This document shows, one piece after another, positions 49,245 to 55,633 of a stretch of DNA of 55,633 bases. Every line of letters starts with the position of its first letter. Positions within the stretch are counted from its first letter, which is position 1. A model generated the notes under the pieces. That model ran no database searches. It was not told the origin of the DNA and saw only the letters and a list, made by a program, of their open reading frames with translations. The stretch covers positions 1-55,633 of the forward strand of contig QHZN01000082.1 in NCBI GenBank assembly GCA_003225365.1. Direction: 5' to 3'. Made by a program: the position numbers and the translations under genes. Origin of the DNA: Acidobacteriota bacterium. GTDB taxonomy: Bacteria > Acidobacteriota > Terriglobia > UBA7540.

Positions 49245-50876
49245 CTAGTCCGCCACGGGCGCCGCGATCAGCTCCTGGGCAGGTTTGACATTCACCAATT
49301 CCCGCTCGACCTTTTCGAGCAGCTCGTTGGCGTAAGGAATGAAGTGGTGGCCGGAGATTAATATCGTAAAGGCCAGCCATAATTTCGGCCGGTTAGTCGA
49401 GTAACGGCCGATCATCCTCAGGAAGAATCTCCAATAGGGCTTCCGGTAGGAAGAGCGGAGGCCCTGATGCCAGATCGAACGCGCCACAATGCGAATAATA
49501 TCGCCCGTGGTTGGGTCCTTGGCGGGATGTTGGCAGCCTTGGGCTTCCCAGCGTTCCAAGGATCGCCACGCACGCTCGTAGAATTTTCCCGGATCGTAAA
49601 TCGCTGCAACCGTCCTTCCAAAACCTCGAAGCAATACCGCGGAGTCCATTGTGGTGACAAAGTTGGGAGGAGTCCCGTCGCTGCTGCTGCCCCGTGAGAC
49701 GAGGATGCGGCCTTCTTTTTGCATGCGATCGTAGAGGGCTGTGCGCGGCAGCGCGTGAAGGAAATTCAGTAACGCCCAGGGGATGGCCGTGCGCTCGATA
49801 AACTCCACTTGCTGCTCGAAAATATCTTCGGTATCCGAATCGAACCCCACGATAAAACCGCCGGTCACCCACAGGCCTTTCTGGTGCAGCAGTTCAATAC
49901 AATTCACCGGATCCATCGCCAGGTTTTGGAGCTTCTTCACTTCCTGGAGGGATTCTTTCGACGGGCTTTCAATCCCCAGGAAAACGTAAAAGAAATTCGC
50001 CTTGACCATCGCCTCGATGAGCGCCGGTTTCCGGGCCAGGTCCATCGAGGCCTCGGTGTAGAACATCACCGGGTCCCGCAACCCCTTTTGCCACTTCTCG
50101 AGTTCCAAACACAAATCGAGAGCATGCTTGTGATTGCCGATGAAATTGTCGTCAACAATGAAAACCTGTTTCTTCCACCCCAGGCTCAGGAGTTTGTCCA
50201 ATTCCGCCACCATTTGCTGTGGCAGCTTGGTTCTGGGCTTTCGCCCGTAGAGGATGATGATGTCACAGAATTCACACTGGAACGGGCAGCCGCGGGAGAA
50301 CTGGACCGACATGGAGGCGTAGCAGTCGAGCTTCAGCAGATCGAACCTGGGGATGGGGGTCTTGGTGACGTCCGGCTTGTCGGCGATCTCGTAAAGGCGT
50401 CTTGCCGTGCCTTGCTCGAGGTCGCGGGCAATTTCGAGAAACACCTCGTCGGGTTCCCCTACCACCACATGGTCCGCGATCGGGAGCATGCGGGCGGGTT
50501 CGCCGCTCGCGTACGGCCCCCCGACCATCGTGCGCCGGCCCAGGCGCCGCGCGCGGGCCAGAACCTCATCAAGCCCCGCCTGCTGAACGGTCATGGCGCC
50601 GACCATGACGAGATCGGCCCAGAGGATGTCGTCGTCCGTCAGCTCCTCTACGGCTTCGTCAATCAATCGGATCGTCCAATCGGCCGGACACAGGGCCGCC
50701 AGCGTAATCAGCCCCAGGGGCGGCATGACCACCTTTTCCGGAAGCAGGTCCAGCATCCCGGAAAACGACCAGAAGGAATTGGGGATCTTGGGCCAGACTA
50801 GGAGCGCTTTGATCTTATTGCCGAGTGGAGGGAACGCGCGATCGGTCGTATGCTGCGTGCTGGGCTCAGAGGTCAT
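49245..50876 (-). CDS. B12-binding radical SAM protein
   Basis: 543 residues. Residues about 20-160 form a cobalamin-binding-like Rossmann domain (KVVMPPLGLITLAALCP, VGGPYASGEPARML). The radical SAM core carries RGCPFQCEFCDI with the three cluster cysteines (CxxxCxxC), followed by VFIVDDNFIGN and FYTEASMDLA, and a DUF4070-like C-terminal domain with SRKPYWRFFLRMI in outline. B12-dependent radical SAM enzymes methylate unactivated carbons; members with this C-terminus include hopanoid C-2 methylases and uncharacterised relatives. No hopanoid gene is present in the window, so the substrate is open. It is a single gene with no obvious partners. Confidence 0.85.
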   Translation of the reverse strand: MTSEPSTQHTTDRAFPPLGNKIKALLVWPKIPNSFWSFSGMLDLLPEKVVMPPLGLITLAALCPADWTIRLIDEAVEELTDDDILWADLVMVGAMTVQQAGLDEVLARARRLGRRTMVGGPYASGEPARMLPIADHVVVGEPDEVFLEIARDLEQGTARRLYEIADKPDVTKTPIPRFDLLKLDCYASMSVQFSRGCPFQCEFCDIIILYGRKPRTKLPQQMVAELDKLLSLGWKKQVFIVDDNFIGNHKHALDLCLELEKWQKGLRDPVMFYTEASMDLARKPALIEAMVKANFFYVFLGIESPSKESLQEVKKLQNLAMDPVNCIELLHQKGLWVTGGFIVGFDSDTEDIFEQQVEFIERTAIPWALLNFLHALPRTALYDRMQKEGRILVSRGSSSDGTPPNFVTTMDSAVLLRGFGRTVAAIYDPGKFYERAWRSLERWEAQGCQHPAKDPTTGDIIRIVARSIWHQGLRSSYRKPYWRFFLRMIGRYSTNRPKLWLAFTILISGHHFIPYANELLEKVERELVNVKPAQELIAAPVAD

Positions 50877-51218
50877 ATTACCGGCCCCATCAAAAGGCTC
50901 TTGATACTTTGGGCGGCCGCAGCGCGTGGCGAGCGTACCAGCGTAGCTCTGACCAGCAGATGAAACCTCTCCGCGACCAGAGCGGGATGCCGTTCTGGGA
51001 AGTCCGCTGCCAGGTTCGAGAGGCCTATCTCGCCTGGAGATTTTTTGGACCCTAAAAGCGATCCATGCCAGGCGCGATTCTTGCCTCGATAGCCCCGCCT
51101 GGGCGCACTATACACCGAATCGCCTACGACGACAATGTCGAGTGTCGTCCCGGCAGATTCCAGGGGGGGTGAAGTCTCCTCAGACGCTGGGAGGAGGAGT
51201 TCCAGTTCTGGCCTGCAG
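50877..51218. other. Intergenic region without recognisable features
   Basis: 342 bases between the radical SAM gene and the RRM gene. No gene, hairpin or repeat copy stands out. Confidence 0.5.
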
Positions 51219-51545
51219 TTACCAATCTCGCCGGCTCTTGTTGAAGCCGCCGCGGCCACCACCCCCACCGGGGCGCGGCTTTGAGAAACCGCTGCGTTGT
51301 GGCCGGGCCTCATTCACGGTAAGCGGGCGGCCCTCCAGCGCCTGGCCATCCAAGCTCTGGATGGCTTTCTGAAGGTTTTCGCCATCCGCCAACTCAACAA
51401 ACCCGAAGCCCTTGGAATCCCCGGTCATCCTGTCGCGAATCACCACCGCCGTGGCGACGTGGAAACCCGCGTTGGTGACAAGTTCAGACAAAGTGGTGTC
51501 GGTGGCGTTGCGAGGGAGATTGCCGATAAAGAGTTTCAGAGCCAT
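51219..51545 (-). CDS. RRM-type RNA-binding protein with glycine-rich tail
   Basis: 108 residues. One RNA-recognition motif: RNP2 LFIGNL (5-10) and RNP1 KGFGFVEL (45-52), with aromatic residues in the RNA-binding positions. It ends in a short Arg/Gly-rich tail (PRPGGGGGRGGFNKSRRDW). Small bacterial RRM proteins of this kind resemble cold-induced Rbp proteins and bind RNA without sequence detail known. AGGAGG stands 5 bases before the ATG, a strong ribosome site. The basic small gene 127 bases upstream on the same strand may be co-transcribed. Confidence 0.9.
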   Translation of the reverse strand: MALKLFIGNLPRNATDTTLSELVTNAGFHVATAVVIRDRMTGDSKGFGFVELADGENLQKAIQSLDGQALEGRPLTVNEARPQRSGFSKPRPGGGGGRGGFNKSRRDW

Positions 51546-51671
51546 ACGTCCTCCTGGTAGCGGCCCTTACCGAAGCCGCCGAGCGTGCCGCATGCAACTG
51601 AGCTTGCTGGGAAAGCCGTCCTGTCGAAGACGCTGAGCCTGTCGAACGGGACTCCCCGGCGAAAACCCCAA

Positions 51672-51878
51672 TCATGTTTCTTCCACGCCTCGTTCATCGG
51701 GCGCCGTGGATTCAACTGCGTTTAGGAAAGGGTGCGCGCCGCCCTCGGGGCCGGAAGCAACTTGCGTCGCTTTCCTTTCAATCCGCCGCTGCTCGCGGCG
51801 TTCGCGTTTCATTTGGGCTTTCTCGCGAAGCTTGTTTTCCCGTTGACGCTTCTTGAAAGTTTGGCTGGGGTTTCCCAT
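51672..51878 (-). CDS. Small, highly basic conserved protein
   Basis: 68 residues. The first 40 are almost only charged residues (FKKRQRENKLREKAQMKRERREQRRIERK), predicted as one long amphipathic helix. The rest is Gly/Pro-rich and acidic at the end. AAGGAG stands at ideal distance from the ATG, supporting expression. The composition suits an RNA- or ribosome-associated protein, and it sits directly upstream of the RRM gene. I do not recognise a named family. Confidence 0.65.
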   Translation of the reverse strand: MGNPSQTFKKRQRENKLREKAQMKRERREQRRIERKATQVASGPEGGAHPFLNAVESTAPDERGVEET

Positions 51879-52232
51879 CGCTGCTCCTTTCGCAAAGCCG
51901 ACCCAGACTCCGAATCAGGCTCGAATCGCCATTGCCTGAGGACTTCGGTCCCCTTAGCCGCGCCTTACGCGTTTGGCCCGGAGCGCCTTCGCGGGCCACG
52001 AAATGGAAACCATCGGTCCGAAATGCTCTCGCTTCGAGCTCTGCTGCAGGATCTTTCGTTCCGCGATAAACGGCTGCCCGCAGCCTGCGGCTAGTCGGGC
52101 CCCAACTTATCGAATTTCGCAAAATAATGTGACAGCTGCTACTGTTGCGCCGGTCTGCGGCCGGCGTCTTTCGCCGCTCATCCTTCGACTTACGCTCAGG
52201 ACGGTGAGCCGCAGTCGAACCGTGGAGTGGCG
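51879..52232. other. Intergenic region with a CTTCGAC...CTCAGG-type repeat
   Basis: No gene is seen. 52185-52215 contains CCTTCGACTTACGCTCAGGACGG, a version of the dispersed 'TCGACnnnGCTCAGG' word that also appears near 19255 and 51610. GCCGGTCTGCGGCCGGC at 52150-52166 is an inverted repeat. Confidence 0.45.
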
Positions 52233-52640
52233 CTAGACCTCGGAGTGGCGACGCTTTGGGGGGCGATTCAGTCCCCACTGGTTATGCCTCTTGGGGGGGC
52301 TGTGCATCTCCCGGTACTCGTCCAGTTCCTGAATCGAAACCTTCGCGTAACGAGGGAGAGGCTGCTCATCCGTCTCCAGCTCAAGAGCCTTTTGCAATTT
52401 CTGATAACAGACACTCGCCGCGTCCTGATAGCGCACACGCCCTTCGAGAAGGGCTTCGGCAGGGATGCTAAACGTAAACCTCCGTTGCTCCGACTGCTTG
52501 TTGGTGACGAGATATGCGTAATCTCTGCCGCGCTGTTTCGATTGAAAGCCCAGATATTGAATCTGCAAAATTCCACCTCCCCGGGTCGCAGTGCTCACAT
52601 ACGCCTGAACTGGACGAAATCGGTGCTTCCGCTCCAACAC
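52233..52640 (-). CDS. Unknown cytoplasmic protein
   Basis: 135 residues with no signal peptide or membrane helix. The middle part (RRFTFSIPAEALLEGRVRYQDAASVCYQKLQKAL, residues about 53-90) has a well-formed strand-helix pattern and balanced composition, and the tail is basic. I do not recognise a family. The start is uncertain: GTG 52640 has no ribosome site and TTG 52637 is adjacent. It is divergent from the Tat-exported protein gene. Confidence 0.5.
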   Translation of the reverse strand: MLERKHRFRPVQAYVSTATRGGGILQIQYLGFQSKQRGRDYAYLVTNKQSEQRRFTFSIPAEALLEGRVRYQDAASVCYQKLQKALELETDEQPLPRYAKVSIQELDEYREMHSPPKRHNQWGLNRPPKRRHSEV

Positions 52641-52846
52641 CCGCGCAACAAAAAAAAGCCACAGGGTCCCTCATCCTGCGGCCTGCACCCTCGACGACGG
52701 TAGTTGAAAGTTCCGATCAAGATTTTGGAGTCTATCACGTCCTCGGCCCCGATGCTATCACAATTGTGACCATCAATAAGCCGGCCCGGCGAGGCGCGGA
52801 ATTGAGCTCGCCTCAGAGGCATGGGAAATGGTACGATGCCACGCCC

Positions 52847-53482
52847 ATGAGCAGCCGGGAAAAGAACCAACCCCGCGGACTTGGAAAAATCGCGTCCGGC
52901 GAGCGCAGGAGCCGTCTTTCCCGCCGCGAGTTGCTGAGCATTGTCGTGGGCTCGGCCGGGGCTGCGGGCCTGCCCGGGCCGGGACTGAAAACTGCCTTGG
53001 CGTGCCCCGCCGCGCCACGGACGACCACCGTCCAAACACCCTACGTCCCGCGGTTCTTCAGTGACCTCGAACTTCGCTCGCTCGCCGCGCTGGCCGAGAC
53101 TGTTATCCCCGCCGACAAGCATTCACCAGGCGCCGAGGCCGCGCGCGTTCACGAGTTCATTGACGACATAGTCGCGGATTCAGACCCAAGGACAAGGCAG
53201 TTGTGGCGCGAGGGCCTTCGAGCCGTCGAGAAGACTTCAGAATCGGAGTTCGGGAAAAGATTCGAGGGCTTGCCGGCCGACCAACGGATTGCGGTGCTTG
53301 AAAAGTTCGCAAGGGGTGAGACGAACCCCGCCACGCTCGAAGACCGTTTCTTCGTCGCCTTGAAACGAATGACCATCGAAGGCTATTACACTTCCGCGGT
53401 GGGGATCCACCAGGACTTGAACTATCAGGGGAACACCGCGCTCGTCGAATTCCCCGGCTGCAAGCACGAAGAACATCATTGA
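52847..53482 (+). CDS. Tat-exported gluconate 2-dehydrogenase subunit 3-like protein
   Basis: 211 residues. The N-terminal region has SRRELLSIVVGSAGAAGL, a twin-arginine signal. The mature part shows FFSDLELRSLAALAETVIPAD, HEFIDDIV, and AVGIHQDLNYQGN, the signature of the gluconate 2-dehydrogenase subunit 3 family. That subunit works with a GMC-type flavoprotein, which is not encoded here, so the partner must lie elsewhere or the protein has another role. ATG 52847 was chosen because it places the twin-arginine motif near the N-terminus; the longer open frame from 52514 is antisense to another gene and lacks a signal. A word-repeat region follows. Confidence 0.83.
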   Translation: MSSREKNQPRGLGKIASGERRSRLSRRELLSIVVGSAGAAGLPGPGLKTALACPAAPRTTTVQTPYVPRFFSDLELRSLAALAETVIPADKHSPGAEAARVHEFIDDIVADSDPRTRQLWREGLRAVEKTSESEFGKRFEGLPADQRIAVLEKFARGETNPATLEDRFFVALKRMTIEGYYTSAVGIHQDLNYQGNTALVEFPGCKHEEHH

Positions 53483-53640
53483 ATCATTGGTTCATCGAAC
53501 CATTGACCCATTGGGACCCTAATGGTGGACGCAGCTGGTGAAAGCTTAAGCCGGTGACGGTCCCTCCGGTACCAGCGAATTCCCATGCCTCAATGAATCA
53601 ATGGCGAAATGGATCAATCAGCCGATGACTCAATCACCCG
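53483..53640. repeat. Hairpin repeat, AATCATTGG/CCATTGA family
   Basis: Left part GAATCATTGGTTCATCGAACCATTG and GACCCATTGG, right part CCTCAATGAATCAATGGCG, GGATCAATC and GACTCAATCACCCGATG. These are degenerate inverted copies of a short CAATGATTCA word. It is a third word family built like the AGTGGC and GTCAGAAG hairpins elsewhere in the window. Confidence 0.6.
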
Positions 53641-53643
53641 ATG

Positions 53644-55633
53644 TTATTCGCAACGCAGAGCGACCATCGGGTCCACTTTCGTGGCGCGCCAAGCGGGGAT
53701 GTAGCTTGCGACGAGCGCCACCGCAGCGAGAATCGCCGAGGCCGCAACATAAGTCAGCGGGTCAGTCGGCTTGACGCCGTAAAGCAGACTCGACAAGACC
53801 CGCGTCAACGCGAGTCCGCCCACAACACCGGCGCCCGCTCCCACCAGCGTCAAGTTAATCCCGCGCAGGATTATCAGCCTCGTCACGTCACGCTGCTCGG
53901 CGCCAAGCGCCATGCGAATGCCGATTTCGCGCGTCCGGCGAGCGACTTCGTAAGAGAGCAGGCCATAAAGCCCGATCGAGGCAAGCAGAAGGGCCAGAGC
54001 GCCAAAGAAGCTCGCAAGACGCGCGATCACGCGCTCCTGGGTCAGCAACTCTTCGATTCTCTGAGTCTGAGTTTTCACTCCGAAAATGGGAAGGTTGCTA
54101 TCTGCGCGCTTGACGAGGTCGCGGACGGCGGGAATAAGCGCCCTGGGATCGGACGCCGTGCGCAACTCGAAATAAGCCCCGCCACGCGTCGCGGGAGTGT
54201 ACAGGGCAGGATGAATCGCGCGCCGCAGGATGCTGTACTTTGTGTCACCCACGACCCCGACGATTTCCCAGCGGTGGGTTTTGGGCTTCGCGATGGCCAC
54301 ATCTCCGCTCGATCCTTCACTTCCTCCCTTGATCAAGATCTTGCCGAGCGGGTTCTGGTGCGCGAAGTATTGACGAACAAAGGTCGCATTGACGAGTACC
54401 GGCACCGGCGCGCCAACCGCGGGCGACAAATTACTCGCTGGCGGCTTGGAGAGGGGAGGGACAACGTCTTCGGGAACGTCCTCCGCCGCAGCCGCTTGGG
54501 TGGCTTGCTCGAAGTCAGCGGCCGTGAAGGTTCGGCCCTCAAGCAACGGAATGCGCATGGTTTTGAAGAAATCAGGGCCCGCACCGAGCCTATCGGTCTC
54601 GTGGGTAGTCTTTTCCCCTTCAATAGCGAAGTCGCCGGTCCAAAGGCTGCCAGTCAACAACGCATCGGACGAGTAACTAACTGAGATAACGCCGGGCAAG
54701 GCGGCGAGCTGCCCCTGCAAGGAACGGTACAGGTTCCGAATCTGCAATTCCTGGTATTTCAGAAGCGTCGGGTCAATGCCGAAAATCAATATGTTACGCG
54801 TGTCGAAACCGGGGTTGATGCCGTGAGGGTTTTGAAGCGTCCGCACGAAAAGCCCCGCGCCAACGAGCACCATCGTTGAAAGCGCCACCTGGACGACCAC
54901 GAGCGCCTTGCCGAGATGAAAGCGCCGGCCTGGGTGCGTTCCCTGGCCCGGAAGCGTCGAGGTGTTTTCCTTGAGCGCCGTCGTCAAATTAAGCCGTCCA
55001 CCAAGGAATGCCGGGGCCAGTCCGAAGAGAACTCCGGTAAGGATCGAGACCGAAATCGTGAACGAGAGGACGCGCCAATCGGGCTCTACCACAAAGGGAA
55101 ACGGGTTTTCGGAATTACCTAGAATCAGCGCCTCCGTGGCGCGCACGCCCCAGTAGGCGAAGAGAATTCCAAGCGCCCCGCCCGCCAAGGAGAGCGTCAC
55201 GCTTTCGGTAAGAAGCTGGCGCAGAATCCGCCCGCCCCCTGCGCCCAGCGCCAGCCGCACCGCGATTTCCTTCTGCCTTGCCGCGGCGCGCGAAAGCAGA
55301 AGGCCTGCGACGTTCGCGCAAGCAATCAAAAGGATGAGGCCAACCGCGGCCATCAGAACGTAGAGGGGCTTCGAAAAGTCGCCGCGCTCGCCGCTCAATC
55401 CCGATTGAGCAGGCATGAGGACGACGGCCGGATCGTCCGAAGGCTTCCAAATGGGCTTCTCCCCGCTGAACATTTCGTTGCGGAAAAGCACTGTGGCGGC
55501 GGCTTGAGCTCGCGCAAGCGGCACGCCTGGCTTCAGCCGCGCGAGGATCACCAGCCACCAGTTTCTGAGCTCTCTCGAATGACTACCCCAATAAATATTC
55601 AGCCGCGGCAGCATGGCGAGGGTGAGAAACAGG
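53644..55633 (-). CDS. MacB/FtsX-type permease (acidobacterial ADOP family), 5' end outside window
   Basis: More than 660 residues; the frame is open to the right edge, so the N-terminus is missing. It contains a MacB periplasmic core piece, a first FtsX domain ([26 protein letters not shown], then [17 protein letters not shown]), a second periplasmic domain with PLLEGRTF and [10 protein letters not shown], and a second FtsX domain near the C-terminus ([30 protein letters not shown], then [13 protein letters not shown]). This double-FtsX build without an ATPase is the Acidobacterial Duplicated Orphan Permease type, expanded in Acidobacteriota. Substrate unknown. Its presence supports the phylum assignment. 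Confidence 0.9.
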   Translation of the reverse strand, partial: LFLTLAMLPRLNIYWGSHSRELRNWWLVILARLKPGVPLARAQAAATVLFRNEMFSGEKPIWKPSDDPAVVLMPAQSGLSGERGDFSKPLYVLMAAVGLILLIACANVAGLLLSRAAARQKEIAVRLALGAGGGRILRQLLTESVTLSLAGGALGILFAYWGVRATEALILGNSENPFPFVVEPDWRVLSFTISVSILTGVLFGLAPAFLGGRLNLTTALKENTSTLPGQGTHPGRRFHLGKALVVVQVALSTMVLVGAGLFVRTLQNPHGINPGFDTRNILIFGIDPTLLKYQELQIRNLYRSLQGQLAALPGVISVSYSSDALLTGSLWTGDFAIEGEKTTHETDRLGAGPDFFKTMRIPLLEGRTFTAADFEQATQAAAAEDVPEDVVPPLSKPPASNLSPAVGAPVPVLVNATFVRQYFAHQNPLGKILIKGGSEGSSGDVAIAKPKTHRWEIVGVVGDTKYSILRRAIHPALYTPATRGGAYFELRTASDPRALIPAVRDLVKRADSNLPIFGVKTQTQRIEELLTQERVIARLASFFGALALLLASIGLYGLLSYEVARRTREIGIRMALGAEQRDVTRLIILRGINLTLVGAGAGVVGGLALTRVLSSLLYGVKPTDPLTYVAASAILAAVALVASYIPAWRATKVDPMVALRCE

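Noticed and set aside
49809..50801. Open frame of 330 codons on the + strand opposite the radical SAM gene
   Set aside because: Antisense to a gene with an intact CxxxCxxC cluster; His/Gln-rich shadow composition.
52514..52846. N-terminal extension of the gluconate dehydrogenase subunit-like protein
   Set aside because: It would bury the twin-arginine signal 130 residues into the protein and overlaps another gene in antisense.

Overview
The window looks like a chromosomal segment of a Gram-negative, GC-rich soil-type bacterium, most likely an Acidobacteriota. The grounds are a large two-FtsX-domain permease of the acidobacterial duplicated orphan permease type at the right edge, an XrtA/PEP-CTERM exopolysaccharide locus, and intergenic DNA crowded with short dispersed inverted repeats. 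Taxonomy is inferred from gene content only.

Layout. 1-8.1 kb holds housekeeping and accessory genes: the tail of a phosphodiesterase-like protein, a HETHH-containing protein, a small CbiX-type chelatase, a membrane glycosyltransferase-like protein, a ROK kinase, a MerR regulator, two tRNA-Pro genes (GGG and CGG) with a decayed third copy, a sugar-nucleotide epimerase and a PilZ protein. 8.2-11.4 kb holds a soluble histidine kinase, its overlapping NtrC-type response regulator and a small exported protein. 11.5-16.3 kb has a broken response-regulator remnant, two TadE-like proteins, a GIY-YIG protein inside inverted repeats and a TadG-like protein.

17-46.4 kb is one functional region, the XrtA (exosortase A) exopolysaccharide system. 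It starts with a sigma-54 activator plus the XrtA-type polysaccharide deacetylase (+). Next come PrsT-like TPR lipoprotein, a PEP-CTERM substrate, EpsI and XrtA (all -). Divergent from xrtA runs a cluster of about 21 kb (+): an unusual sigma-54-activator homologue lacking GAFTGA, the Wza-type exporter, a beta-barrel protein, the chain-length determinant, the XrtA-associated ATPase, a tyrosine autokinase, the priming sugar transferase, two tandem CapK-type ligases, a polymerase/ligase, a GT4 and three consecutive large fusion proteins (GT4-GT2, deacetylase-GT4, flippase-GT4). The inferred chain is: the priming transferase loads a sugar on undecaprenyl phosphate, the GTs extend it, the flippase moves it, the ligase-like protein polymerises it, and Wzz/kinase/Wza/barrel export it. 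XrtA and EpsI process PEP-CTERM proteins bound for the same envelope. Sites with sigma-54 -24/-12 spacing precede the PEP-CTERM gene, xrtA, the beta-helix protein and the small exported protein, which matches the three sigma-54 activator homologues.

46.5-55.6 kb holds a secreted Ig/beta-helix protein, a B12-binding radical SAM protein, an RRM protein with a small basic partner, an unknown protein, a Tat-exported gluconate-dehydrogenase-subunit-3-like protein and the permease.

The strongest candidates for novelty are the three consecutive fusions (especially flippase-GT4), the GAFTGA-less activator homologue beside a 16-bp palindrome, the GIY-YIG gene bracketed by inverted dispersed repeats, and a 99-bp non-autonomous element with exact 10-bp flanking duplications.
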